64,000 nucleotides of DNA from Mycobacterium sp. shizuoka-1 (lineage in GTDB: Bacteria; Actinomycetota; Actinomycetes; Mycobacteriales; Mycobacteriaceae): positions 1 through 64,000 of the forward strand of contig NZ_BEWG01000077.1 of assembly GCF_002723835.1 (NCBI RefSeq), given 5' to 3'. Under the pieces are notes generated by a model, which saw nothing but the letters and a program-made list of their open reading frames with translations, ran no database searches and was not told where the DNA came from. The position numbers were made by a program, and so were the translations under genes. Each line of letters begins with the position of its first letter. Position 1 is the first letter of the stretch. This document shows, piece after piece, positions 40,275 through 50,000 of the stretch.

Positions 40275-42519
40275 CGGCATCGACAGGAGCCGGTGCGGCG
40301 TCTCCGGCAGCCTCGTTGGAGTCTTCTGCCACCAGGATCAGCGAGATCTTGCCGCGGTTGTCGATGTCGGCGATCTCCACCCGGAGCTTGTCACCGACCT
40401 TGACGACGTCCTCGACCTTGTTGATCCGCTTGCCCCGGCCCAGCTTGGAGATGTGCACCAAGCCGTCGCGGCCGGGCAGCAGCGACACGAAGGCTCCGAA
40501 GTCAGTGGTCTTGACCACCGTTCCGAGGAACCGCTCGCCGACCTTGGGCAGCTGCGGGTTGGCGATCGCGTTGATCCGGTCGATGGCCGCCTGGGCCGAC
40601 GGGCCGTCGGTGGCACCGACGAACACCGTGCCGTCGTCCTCGATCGAGATCTGGGCGCCGGTCTCCTCGGTGATCGAGTTGATCATCTTGCCCTTGGGGC
40701 CGATGATCTCGCCGATCTTGTCGATCGGCACCTTGATCGCCGTGACCCGAGGCGCGTACGGGCTCATCTCGTCCGGCTCGTCGATGGCCTCGGCCATCAC
40801 GTCCAGGATCGTCAGCCGGGCGTCCTTGGCCTGCGACAGCGCGCCGGCGAGCACCTGGGAGGGAATGCCGTCGAGCTTGGTGTCCAACTGCAGCGCGGTG
40901 ACGAAGTCCTTGGTGCCCGCGACCTTGAAGTCCATGTCGCCGAACGCATCCTCGGCACCGAGGATGTCGGTCAGCGCCACAAAACGACGTTCGGTCTCAC
41001 CGGCTTCGTTTTCCACGTCGTCGGACACCAGACCCATCGCGATACCGGCGACCGGGGCGCGCAGCGGCACACCGGCGTTCAGCAGCGACAGGGTGGACGC
41101 GCACACCGAGCCCATCGAGGTAGAACCGTTGGAGCCCAACGCTTCCGACACCTGACGGATCGCGTACGGGAACTCCTCGACGCTCGGCAGCACCGGCATC
41201 AGGGCGCGCTCGGCGAGTGCGCCGTGGCCGATCTCGCGACGCTTGGGCGAACCGACGCGGCCGGTCTCACCGGTCGAATACGGCGGGAAGTTGTAGTGGT
41301 GCATGTAGCGCTTGGAGGTGTCGGGTCCCAGCGAGTCGATCTGCTGGGCCATCTTGACCATGTCCAGCGTGGTGACACCCATGATCTGGGTCTCGCCGCG
41401 CTCGAACAGCGCGCTGCCGTGTGCCCGCGGGATGATCGCGACCTCGGCCGACAGGGCGCGGATATCGGTGACACCGCGGCCGTCGATACGGAAGTGATCG
41501 GTCAGGATGCGCTGGCGCACAAGCTTTTTGGTCAGCGACCGGTAGGCTGCGCCGATCTCCTTCTCACGGCCGGCGAAGGTCTCGCCGAGCTCGCCGAGCA
41601 CCTCGTTCTTGATCTCGTCGGTGCGCTCGTCGCGCTCCTGCTTGCCGGCGATCGTCAGCGCCTGCGACAGCGGCTCTTTGGCCACGTGCGCGACGGCGTT
41701 GTAGACGTCCTCGGCGTAGTCCGGGAACACCGGGTAGTCGGCGGTCTCCTTGGCGGCACGGCCGGCCAGCTCGCTCTGCGCCGCGCACAGCGTGGCGATG
41801 AACGGCTTGGCGGCCTCCAGGCCCTCGGCGACCACGCTCTCGGTGGGCGCCTGCGCTCCGCCGGCGACCAGGTCGATGACGTTCTCGGTGGCCTCGGCCT
41901 CGACCATCATGATCGCGACGTCCCCGTCGGCGACCACCCGGCCGGCGACGACCATGTCGAAGACCGCGCGCTCGAGCTGCTCGACGGTCGGGAAGGCGAC
42001 CCACTGGCCGTCGATGAGCGCGACACGCACACCGCCGACCGGGCCGGAGAACGGCAGGCCAGCGATCTGGGTGGACGCCGAGGCGGCGTTGATCGCCAGC
42101 ACGTCGTAGAGATCCTTGGGATCAAGGCTCAAGACGGTGACGACGACCTGGATCTCGTTGCGCAGACCCGAGACGAACGACGGGCGCAGCGGCCGGTCGA
42201 TCAGACGACAGGTCAGGATCGCGTCGGTGGAGGGGCGGCCCTCGCGACGGAAGAACGAGCCGGGGATGCGCCCGGCGGCGTACATCCGCTCCTCGACGTC
42301 GATGGTCAGCGGGAAGAAGTCGAAGTGCTCCTTGGGGGCCTTGCTGGCGGTGGTCGCCGACAGGAGCATGGTCTCGTCGTCGAGGTAGGCGACGACGGCG
42401 CCGGCGGCCTGCTGGGCCAGCCGGCCGGCCTCGAAACGAATGGTGCGGGTGCCGAAGCTCCCGTTGTCAATGACGGCGGTCGACTCGAACACGCCTTCGT
42501 CGATTTCAGCTACAGACAT
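40252..42519 (-). CDS. gpsI: Polynucleotide phosphorylase (GpsI)
   Basis: The 755-residue enzyme has two RNase PH domains, the second with THGSALFERGETQ-type sequence (PRAHGSALFERGETQIMGVTTL) and EALGSNGSTSMGSVCAS. A KH domain (VPIDKIGEIIGPKGKMINSITEETG) and an S1 domain (GERFLGTVVKTTDFGAFVSLLPGRDGLVHISKL) follow. It degrades RNA 3'-5' by phosphorolysis. ATG 42519 is the conserved start (MSVAEIDEGVFESTAVIDNG). It lies behind rpsO, as in most bacteria, and overlaps pepR downstream. Confidence 0.97.
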   Translation of the reverse strand: MSVAEIDEGVFESTAVIDNGSFGTRTIRFEAGRLAQQAAGAVVAYLDDETMLLSATTASKAPKEHFDFFPLTIDVEERMYAAGRIPGSFFRREGRPSTDAILTCRLIDRPLRPSFVSGLRNEIQVVVTVLSLDPKDLYDVLAINAASASTQIAGLPFSGPVGGVRVALIDGQWVAFPTVEQLERAVFDMVVAGRVVADGDVAIMMVEAEATENVIDLVAGGAQAPTESVVAEGLEAAKPFIATLCAAQSELAGRAAKETADYPVFPDYAEDVYNAVAHVAKEPLSQALTIAGKQERDERTDEIKNEVLGELGETFAGREKEIGAAYRSLTKKLVRQRILTDHFRIDGRGVTDIRALSAEVAIIPRAHGSALFERGETQIMGVTTLDMVKMAQQIDSLGPDTSKRYMHHYNFPPYSTGETGRVGSPKRREIGHGALAERALMPVLPSVEEFPYAIRQVSEALGSNGSTSMGSVCASTLSLLNAGVPLRAPVAGIAMGLVSDDVENEAGETERRFVALTDILGAEDAFGDMDFKVAGTKDFVTALQLDTKLDGIPSQVLAGALSQAKDARLTILDVMAEAIDEPDEMSPYAPRVTAIKVPIDKIGEIIGPKGKMINSITEETGAQISIEDDGTVFVGATDGPSAQAAIDRINAIANPQLPKVGERFLGTVVKTTDFGAFVSLLPGRDGLVHISKLGRGKRINKVEDVVKVGDKLRVEIADIDNRGKISLILVAEDSNEAAGDAAPAPVDADAATASS

Positions 42520-42816
42520 GGATGTCCGTTCAGCCTTTCTGAGTTCACTGTTCAGCTGTTTCACGCGTCACAGATGAACCCAGGAAACCTGGGCACAACG
42601 AGGCTTGGGCCTGGATGCGGCTACGGCCGTCGATCGAAGCGGCCGGGCGCTCCCCGGTTGATTGGGGCCCGGCAGCCACTACCGAAGACCGCCCGCTCAG
42701 GGAAGCTTCGCCATGACGCGCAGGAACGGGACACGCGGATATGCATGCACCGCACCCGATGTTCGAGCCGGAAAGCGGCTCGCAACGCCCCTATGTTACA
42801 CGGCGGGTCGCACCGC
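42520..42816. other. rpsO-gpsI intergenic region with hairpins
   Basis: This 297-bp gap on the minus-strand transcript has no convincing gene. It contains a perfect hairpin CCCAGG-AAA-CCTGGG (42579-42593) and other GC-rich self-complementary stretches. In many bacteria the rpsO-pnp spacer carries a terminator and an RNase III or PNPase autoregulation site. That role is plausible but not shown by sequence alone. Confidence 0.55.
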
Positions 42817-43086
42817 TCAGCGGCGCAGACCCAGCCGCTCGATCAGCGAGCGGTAGCGCGCGATGTCCAGTTCGGCGACGTACTTGAGCAGCCGGCGACG
42901 ACGGCCGACCAGCAACAGCAGGCCACGACGCGAGTGGTGGTCGTGCTTGTGCTGCTTGAGGTGCTCGGTGAGGTCCGAGATGCGCTTGGTCAGCAGGGCC
43001 ACCTGCGCCTCCGGCGAACCGGTGTCGGTCTCGTGCAGACCGTACTGGCCCAGGATTTCCTTCTTCTGCTCGGCGGTCAGCGCCAC
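42817..43086 (-). CDS. rpsO: 30S ribosomal protein S15
   Basis: The 89-residue protein is full-length S15: ALTAEQKKEILGQYGLHETDTGSPEAQVALLTKRISDLTEHLKQHKHDHHSRRGLLLLVGRRRRLLKYV. It binds 16S rRNA early in small-subunit assembly. The GTG at 43086 has GGAGAT at proper spacing and fits the family start. The gpsI gene follows after a 297-bp gap. It is divergent from the ArsR-type gene. Confidence 0.98.
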   Translation of the reverse strand: MALTAEQKKEILGQYGLHETDTGSPEAQVALLTKRISDLTEHLKQHKHDHHSRRGLLLLVGRRRRLLKYVAELDIARYRSLIERLGLRR

Positions 43087-43211
43087 GAATACATCTCCAT
43101 CAATCGGTGCCGCGCGGGAAAGGTGACACGTGAGCCGCCGCGGACTGCAGCACACGGAGGGCCACTTTATCAGCGGCGGCGCCGCGGACTGAAATCGTCA
43201 CCGGCCACCCC

Positions 43212-43243
43212 TTGACAACATACAACCATTTGGTTGTATGTTG
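43212..43243 (+). promoter_or_regulatory. Perfect 28-bp palindromic operator overlapping the arsR promoter
   Basis: CAACATACAACCA (43216-43228) and TGGTTGTATGTTG (43231-43243) are perfect 13-bp complements with a 2-bp centre. A consensus -35 TTGACA (43212-43217) overlaps the left end and TATGTT (43237-43242) fits a -10, with 19-bp spacing. A start site 7 bp later would fall on the GTG at 43249, so the transcript may be leaderless. A dimeric ArsR-type repressor bound here would block RNA polymerase. Confidence 0.85.
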
Positions 43244-43248
43244 GACCG

Positions 43249-43599
43249 GTGACCGTAGACATCGAGGACCGGGCCGATGCCCTGTTCCACGCGCTGGCCG
43301 ACCGAACGCGGCGGGACATCCTGCGCCGCGCGCTGGCCGGCGAGCACTCGGTGTCCGCGCTCGCGTGCAAGTACGAGATGAGCTTCGCCGCCGTGCAAAA
43401 ACACGTCGCCGTGCTGGAGAAAGCCGGTCTGGTGACCAAGCGGCGAAGCGGTCGAGAGCAGTTGGCCAGTGGTGACGTGACCGCCGTGCGCTCGGTGGCC
43501 GCCATGCTCGGCGAACTCGAGCAGGTCTGGCGCGGTCGCGTCGCCCGCATCGACGACCTCATCGCATCGGAAACCCAACCGGAAACCAAGGAGGACTGA
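43249..43599 (+). CDS. ArsR-family repressor
   Basis: The 116-residue winged-helix protein has ADALFHALADRTRRDILRRALAGEHSVSALACKYEMSFAAVQKHVAVLEKAGLVTKRRSGRE, the ArsR core without the usual metal-binding CxC pattern. ArsR proteins paired with SRPBCC proteins (SdpR-like) are often not metal sensors. I chose the GTG at 43249 because a TTG 15 bp upstream lies inside the operator. It is followed 3 bp later by the SRPBCC gene and most likely represses both through the palindrome at 43216-43243. Confidence 0.9.
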   Translation: MTVDIEDRADALFHALADRTRRDILRRALAGEHSVSALACKYEMSFAAVQKHVAVLEKAGLVTKRRSGREQLASGDVTAVRSVAAMLGELEQVWRGRVARIDDLIASETQPETKED

Positions 43600-43602
43600 G
43601 CC

Positions 43603-44088
43603 ATGCCCGTGACCGACGTCGCGCATGATCTCGAGAACCTGACCCTGACCATCACCGCCGACTTCGCCGCGCCGGTGCAGCGGATCTGGCAGATCTACGC
43701 CGATCCCCGCCAGCTGGAGAAGATCTGGGGCCCGCCGTCGCATCCGGCGACCTTCGTCGACCACAGCCTGACCCCCGGAAGCCGCGTGACGTACTACATG
43801 ACCGGGCCCGAAGGCGAGAAGTACGCCGGCTACTGGGAGATCACCGCCGTCGACGAGCCGCGCAGCTTCTCGTTCCGTGACGGGTTCGCCCACGCGGACT
43901 TCAACCCGAACCCCGACCTGCCGGTCTCGCAGAACACCTACACCTTCACCGAGCACGACGGCGGCACCCGCGCGGTGTACGTCAGTACCTACGCGTCCGC
44001 CGAAGGACTGGCGCAGGTACTGGAGATGGGTGTGGTCGAGGGCGCCTCGTCGGCGATCAACCAGATCGACGCCCTGATCGCGTCCTGA
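43603..44088 (+). CDS. SRPBCC/AHSA1-family protein
   Basis: The 161-residue protein has the START-like AHSA1 pattern: ADFAAPVQRIWQIYADPRQLEKIWGPPSHPATFVDHSLTPGSRVTYYMTGPEGEKYAGYWEITAVDEPRSFSFRDGF. Such proteins bind hydrophobic ligands, but the ligand is unknown. It is the second gene of an ArsR-SRPBCC operon and lies 3 bp before the convergent ribF stop. A ribosome site CAAGGAGGAC precedes the ATG. Confidence 0.9.
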   Translation: MPVTDVAHDLENLTLTITADFAAPVQRIWQIYADPRQLEKIWGPPSHPATFVDHSLTPGSRVTYYMTGPEGEKYAGYWEITAVDEPRSFSFRDGFAHADFNPNPDLPVSQNTYTFTEHDGGTRAVYVSTYASAEGLAQVLEMGVVEGASSAINQIDALIAS

Positions 44089-44091
44089 CCG

Positions 44092-45069
44092 TCAGTCCTG
44101 TGCCGACAGGATCGCGCGGGCCTTCTCGGTGTCCTTGCCCATCGCCTCGACCAGATCGTGCACCGAGTCGAACTTGAGCTGACCGCGCAGCCTGGCGACG
44201 AAATCCACCGCGACGTGCTGGCCGTACAGGTCGGCGGCGGTGTCCAGCACGAAGGCCTCCACCGTGCGGGTGCGCCCGGAGAACGTCGGGTTGGTGCCCA
44301 CCGAGACCGCGGCCTGATACCGCTCCCCCGGTACCACCGATCCGGTGACCGGCCCATGGCCCAGCACGGTGAACCAGGCGGCGTAGACGCCGTCGGCCGG
44401 GATCGCCGAGTACATCGGCGGCGCGACGTTGGCGGTCGGGAAGCCCAGCACCCGGCCCCGGCCGTCACCGCGCACCACCACGCCCTCGACGCGGTGCGGC
44501 CGGCCCAGCGCCTCGGCGGCGGTCACCACATCGCCGGCGTCGACACAGGACCGGATGTAGGTCGACGAGAACGTCACGGTCTCGCTCTGATGGTGCTCGG
44601 CGACCAGCGACAGGCTCTCGACGGCGAACCCGAACCGCTCGCCGGCCTTGCGTAGCGTGCCGACGTTGCCGGCCGCCTTCTTGCCGAAGGTGAAGTTCTC
44701 CCCGACGATCACCTCGACCACGTGCAGCCGCTCCACCAGCAGCTCGTGGATGTAGCGGTCCGGGGTGAGCTTCATGAAATCGGTGGTGAACGGCACCACC
44801 AGGAACACGTCGATGCCCAGTTCCTCGGCCAGTTCGGCGCGGCGGGCCAGCGTCGTGAGCTGGGCCGGGTGGCTGCCGGGGAACACCACTTCCATCGGAT
44901 GCGGGTCGAACGTCATCAGCACCGACGGCACCCCCCGCGAGCGGCCGGCCTTCACCGCGCGGGCGATCAGCTCGGCGTGCCCGCGGTGTACGCCGTCGAA
45001 CACGCCGATGGTCACCACACACCGGCCCCAGTCCGAGGGGATCTCGTCCTGTCCGCGCCACCGCTCCAC
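44092..45069 (-). CDS. ribF: Bifunctional riboflavin kinase/FAD synthetase
   Basis: The 325-residue enzyme has an N-terminal nucleotidyltransferase domain (VTIGVFDGVHRGHAELI; MTFDPHPMEVVFPG; GENFTFGKKAAGN; SSTYIRSCVDAGDV). Its C-terminal riboflavin kinase domain carries GRGRVLGFPTANV and SVGTNPTFSGRTRTVEAFVLD. It makes FMN and FAD. It corresponds to Rv2786c. The start is GTG and it is divergent from sirR with a 62-bp gap. Confidence 0.97.
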   Translation of the reverse strand: MERWRGQDEIPSDWGRCVVTIGVFDGVHRGHAELIARAVKAGRSRGVPSVLMTFDPHPMEVVFPGSHPAQLTTLARRAELAEELGIDVFLVVPFTTDFMKLTPDRYIHELLVERLHVVEVIVGENFTFGKKAAGNVGTLRKAGERFGFAVESLSLVAEHHQSETVTFSSTYIRSCVDAGDVVTAAEALGRPHRVEGVVVRGDGRGRVLGFPTANVAPPMYSAIPADGVYAAWFTVLGHGPVTGSVVPGERYQAAVSVGTNPTFSGRTRTVEAFVLDTAADLYGQHVAVDFVARLRGQLKFDSVHDLVEAMGKDTEKARAILSAQD

Positions 45070-45131
45070 GTGGGCAAGCCTACGGCGCGCTGCGACGGCT
45101 GAACACGCTAGATCCCCAGATCAGGTGATGA

Positions 45132-45854
45132 ATGCCTAAACTTTCGGGTGTGAGTCCTGACGGTAGCCCCAACTCGGGGGTCCACGACCTGACGACGGTC
45201 GCCCAGGACTATCTGAAAACCATCTGGACCGCCCAGGAGTGGTCGCACGAGAAGGTCAGCACCAAGCTGCTCGCCGAACGCATCGGGGTGTCGGCCAGCA
45301 CCGCTTCGGAGTCCATCCGCAGGCTCGCCGACCAGGGGCTGGTGGACCATGCGAAATACGGCGCAGTAACCCTGACCGAGCGGGGCCGGCGCGCCGCCCT
45401 GGCGGTGGTCCGCCGTCACCGCCTGCTCGAGACGTTCCTGATGCGCGAACTGGGCTACGGCTGGGACGAGGTGCACGACGAGGCCGAGATCCTCGAGCAC
45501 GCGATCAGCGACATGATGCTCGACCGCATCGACGCCAAGCTGGGCCATCCCACCCGCGACCCGCACGGCGACCCCATCCCGTCCGCCGACGGCGAGGTCC
45601 CCACCCCGCCGGCCCGCCAGCTGTCGGCCTGTGTCGACGGCGAACTCACAACGGTGGCAAGGATTTCCGACGCCGACCCGGAGATGCTGCGCTACTTCGA
45701 CACCGTCGGCATCAGCCTGGACTCCCGCCTACGGGTGCTCGCCCGGCGCGACTTCGCCGGCATGATCTCGGTGTCGGTAGAGACCTCCGACGGCGCGGCC
45801 ACCACCGTCGATCTCGGGAACCCTGCGGCCCAAGCGATCTGGGTCGTCGGCTGA
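45132..45854 (+). CDS. sirR: DtxR-family metalloregulator (MntR/SirR-like)
   Basis: The 240-residue protein has a winged helix (about 18-75; TVAQDYLKTIWTAQEW and VSTKLLAERIGVSASTASESIRRLADQGLVDH). A metal-binding dimerisation domain follows (RRHRLLETFLMRELGYGWDEVHDEAEILEHAISD), with the His and Glu ligands typical of manganese sensors. A C-terminal SH3-like FeoA domain (140-240) completes it. It corresponds to Rv2788. AGGTGATGA precedes the ATG; a GTG at 45150 is also possible. Confidence 0.92.
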   Translation: MPKLSGVSPDGSPNSGVHDLTTVAQDYLKTIWTAQEWSHEKVSTKLLAERIGVSASTASESIRRLADQGLVDHAKYGAVTLTERGRRAALAVVRRHRLLETFLMRELGYGWDEVHDEAEILEHAISDMMLDRIDAKLGHPTRDPHGDPIPSADGEVPTPPARQLSACVDGELTTVARISDADPEMLRYFDTVGISLDSRLRVLARRDFAGMISVSVETSDGAATTVDLGNPAAQAIWVVG

Positions 45855-45954
45855 GTGCGCCGCCCCGGCAAACATCTCCGCACGCCCGCGGAAACGCAGT
45901 GGTCAGCGCCGTAATTCCGTAAAATCTCCGTCATCCAGGGGAGGGACGGGGCGG

Positions 45955-47019
45955 ATGGGATGGTTTCCTGTCGACCCGCAAGCGGTGACGGCGGGCTGGC
46001 TCAGCGAAATCTTGGACGCCGACGTCCGCCAGTGTCGACTCGAGCAGATCGGCATCGGGGTCGGCCTGCTGGGCCGGCTGTACCGTGCCCACCTCGAAGG
46101 CCCGGACGCTCCGGCATCGGTGGTGATGAAGTTCCCGATCCTGGACTCGCGGGCCCGTTCCAGCGTGTGCGAGGACATGGAGTTCTACCTGCGGGAGACC
46201 CGCTTCTATCGCGAGATCGGGCTGGACAACCCGCTGCGCCCGGCGCGGCCGTACTTCGTCGCGTTCGACGACCGGACCCATGATTTCGTGCTTGTGCTGG
46301 AGGATCTGGGGCGGCTGCGCGTGTCCGACCAGATCCTCGGCTGCAGCGTTGCGGACGCCGAGACCGTGGTGGACGCCATCGCGCGTCATCAGGCGCACTG
46401 GTGGGACAGCGACCGGCTCGCCCAACTGCGGTGGCTGAGGTCCTACACCGCGGAACCGATGCCGGCCACGGTGGCCCGCAATTTCGCCGACGCGTGGCCC
46501 CGCTTCCTGGCCGGGGTGGGTGTCGGCATGTCCGCCGAGTTGCGCTCCTTCGGCGAGCGGTTCCCGACGCTCGTGCCGTGGTACCTGGACCAGATCTCGC
46601 GCCCGCCACGCACTTTTCTGCATGGCGACCTGCGGCTGGACCAGTTGTTCTTCGCCGTCGACGCCGGTGACCCGCCGGTGACCGCACTGGACTGGCAGGT
46701 CACCGGCGCGGGCCGCGGGGCCTACGACATCGCCTACTTCTTGAGCCAGAGCCTGGACACCGAGACCCGGCGCACCTGCGAATCAGGACTGGTCGAGCGA
46801 TACGCCCACCGACTCGCCGAACACGGAATCAATTACCCTGCAGCCGAACTGCGCCGCGACTACCGGCTGACGACCGCGTGGTGTTTCGGCTATCCGGTGA
46901 TCGGCGCGGGTCAGGTCGACATCATCAACGACCGCCAGCGACAACTGCTGTCCACGATGCTGCACCGCGCCGCGACCGCCATCGACGACAACGATGCCTT
47001 GGCCCTGGGGCCGGACTAG
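45955..47019 (+). CDS. Aminoglycoside-phosphotransferase-fold kinase (ecdysteroid kinase-like)
   Basis: The 354-residue protein has the APH-type kinase pattern. A first lobe ends PASVVMKFP (nucleotide-binding Lys), the hinge reads FVLVLEDLGRLRV, the catalytic loop is FLHGDLRLDQLFF (HGD, Asp, Gln in place of Asn) and the metal site is VTALDWQVTGAGRGAYDIAYFLSQSL. The family phosphorylates small hydroxyl compounds; related mycobacterial proteins have no assigned substrate. GGGGAGGGA precedes the ATG. Its stop abuts the cyclase ATG with no gap. Confidence 0.87.
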   Translation: MGWFPVDPQAVTAGWLSEILDADVRQCRLEQIGIGVGLLGRLYRAHLEGPDAPASVVMKFPILDSRARSSVCEDMEFYLRETRFYREIGLDNPLRPARPYFVAFDDRTHDFVLVLEDLGRLRVSDQILGCSVADAETVVDAIARHQAHWWDSDRLAQLRWLRSYTAEPMPATVARNFADAWPRFLAGVGVGMSAELRSFGERFPTLVPWYLDQISRPPRTFLHGDLRLDQLFFAVDAGDPPVTALDWQVTGAGRGAYDIAYFLSQSLDTETRRTCESGLVERYAHRLAEHGINYPAAELRRDYRLTTAWCFGYPVIGAGQVDIINDRQRQLLSTMLHRAATAIDDNDALALGPD

Positions 47020-50000
47020 ATGAGTGCCCACACCTGCGCATCCTGCGGCACAGTCAATGAAGCCGACGCCCGCTTCTGTGAGAGCTGCGGGGCTGCACTG
47101 CAGCGATCGTGTGGCGCGTGCGGGATCGCGGCCAGTGCGACGGCGCGGTTCTGTCGCGCCTGCGGCACCCCGCTCGACGACCAAGGCCGCCGACCGGTCG
47201 TCGGCCCGGCCCGCAAGACGGTGACGGTGCTGTTCGCCGACCTCGCCGGGTCGACGGCGTTCGAGGAGGCGGTGGATCCCGAGACGGCCCGCGAGGTCAT
47301 CGGCGAGTACCACGAGCTGTTGCGGTCCACCGCGGCGCGCCATCGCGCCGGGGTGACCAAGTACATCGGTGACGGGTTCATGGCGGTGTGGGGTGTGCCC
47401 GAAGTGGGGGCGGGCGACGCCGGGCACGGCGTCGACGCGGCCATCGAACTCCAGGAACGATTCGTCGAGTTGGCGGGCCGACTTGCAGAGGCGCACGGCA
47501 TTGCACTGGCGCTGCGTGTCGCGGTGAACACCGGCGAGGTGGTGGTCGGCAGCGACGACGCCGACCTCGTCGGTGACGCGCTGAACGTCGGTGCCCGGCT
47601 GGAATCCGAATGCCCGCACGGGCAGGTGGTCGTCGGCGCGGAAACCTGGCGTTCGACCCGGGGCCAGCATCGTTATGCCGCCCGCGGCGCCGTGCCGGTC
47701 AAGGGCCGCAGCGCGGCCGTCCCCGTCTATCAATGGATCGGCCGTGCCGACACCGCCGATTCGGTGCCGTTCGTCGGCAGACCGGCCGAATTGGGGCGTC
47801 TGCGCGCGGTTTTCGACGACGCGGTGGCCACCGCGTCCGTCCGCCTGGTCACTGTCGTCGGCGATCCTGGTGTGGGCAAGACCCGCCTGGCGGCCGAGTT
47901 CATCACCACACTCGGCGACGACGTCAGCGTGCTTCGGGCGCACTGCGCAATCGAGGGCAGCCCGGCGATGGCACCGCTGGTCGACGTGCTGCGCGCCCGC
48001 GATCTGGAGGCTGACATTCCCACCGGAACCGGCGAGCGGGATCGGGTCCTGCGCGCCCTCACCGGCATGACGACCGGCGTGGCGGGTTCTGTCGAAGAGG
48101 CGTTCTGGGCACTTCGCCGCTATCTCGAAGTGCTCGCCGCAGACCGTCCCCTGGTCGTCGTTGTCGACGACATCCACTGGGCGGACACCCTGCTGGTCGA
48201 CTTCGTCGAGCACCTGGTCGAGTGGGTGCGCACCGTCCCGGTGCTGCTGCTTGCCCTGGCTCGACCCGAATTGCGGCAGGCGCGGCCCGATCTGGTCGCG
48301 GTGGGCGGATGGGTCACCGACGCGCTGCAGCTGCGAGGCCTGGAAGCGCACGCCACCACCGAGCTTGCCGCCCGCGTGCTCGGCAGCGGCCGGCTTCCCG
48401 CCGAGTTGCTCGACCGCCTGCCCGCCTCGACCGGCGGGAACCCGCTGTTCGTACGGGAATTGATCGGCATGATGGTGCACGACGGAGTGTTGATCGCCGC
48501 GCCCGATGGCTGGCGTCTGACCGTCGACGCCGATGCGATCTCGGTGCCGCCGACGATCCAGGCCCTGCTGGCATCCCGCCTCGAGCGGTTGAGTGCGGTC
48601 GACCGGCGGGTCCTGGAGGTCGCTTCGGTGATCGGCACGGACTTCTCCCCCAGCGCGGTCGGCGCACTGGCCGGCGCCGGGGTCGCTGAGATCATGTCCG
48701 CCCTGAACCGGCTGCGCCGCCTCGACCTCGCCCAGCCGAGTGGGGCCTACGCCGGCGACGAACCGGTCTGGCGGTTTCATCACGTCCTGATCCGCGATGT
48801 CGCCTACCGCAGGCTGTTGAAGTCCCAACGCGCCGAACTCCACGAGCGCCTGGCGAACTGGGTGCACGCCGGCGGAGCCAGCGTGGCATTCGAATCCGAC
48901 GAAGTCATCGCGCGCAATCTCGAAGCCGCGCACGGTTACCGGTGCGACCTCGGGTTGCGCGACGGCTACACCAATGAATTGGCTCTGCGCTCGGCGCGTA
49001 ACTATCTGGCCTCGGCCCGGCGCGCGCTCGACCGCGACGAGCTCGGCTCGGCGGGCAGTCAGGCCGCCCGGGGCGCGGCGCTGGCGGCGGCCGACACCGC
49101 GCTGCGCGCCGAGCTGCTGCTGGTCGGGTCCGAAGCGTTCCTGTCCGCCGGTGACGTGGCCGGCGCGGCACCCCTGGTCGACGATCTGGACGATCTTGCC
49201 GGGCCGGAGTTGGCACCGTGGGCGGCCTGTTATCGATGTCAGCTCGTCGCGTACACCGACCCGACGCGGTTGCTGGAGGTCGACGCCCGCCTGCGGGAGG
49301 CCATCGACGAGTTCGGTCGGCGGCATGATCCCGCGGGCCTGGCCAAGGCCCACCGGGTCCGGGCCGGCGCGAGGGCCCGCCTTGGCCGGATCGGCGACTG
49401 TGAAGCCGACCTCTTCGATGCGCTGATCGCCGCGCGCCAGAGCGGGGACCACCGGCAGATCACCGCAGCTCTGGGTGCAGCCCCCAACGCCGCGCTGTGG
49501 GGGCCGAGTCCGGCCCCCAAGGCGGGCGGCCGGTGCCTGGATGTGGTTCGGATGCAACGCATGACCACCGCGGCGCCGTCGTTGGAGGCCACCTCGCTGC
49601 GCTGCATGGCCGTGCTCGAACTGCTGCGCGGACGTCCGGACAAGGCGCGCGCGATGCTGGCCGACGCCCGGGCCGTGGTCGCCGATCTGGGACTTCGGCA
49701 CGGCCTGATGGAGACGGAGTTGTTCGCCGGGATCATCGAGCTGATGGTGGGCGACCCGGCGGCCGCCGAACCGCATTTCCGGGTCGCCCTCGTCGGACTC
49801 GACGCCATGGGAGTCGGCGCGGACGCCGGCCAGGCCGCGGCACTGCTGGCCAGATCGGTTCTGGCGCAGGGCCGCATCGAGGAGGCCGAGCGCTACGCCG
49901 GGGAGAGCGAGCGCATCGCGGGACACAACCTGAAGACCGCCATCGCCTGGCGGTCGGTTCGGGCCGAGATTCTCTCGGCACGCGGCGAGCACGCTGCCGC

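Noticed and set aside
40453..43215. 920-codon plus-strand open frame opposite gpsI and rpsO
   Set aside because: His/Arg/Gly-rich low-information translation antisense to two well-conserved genes.
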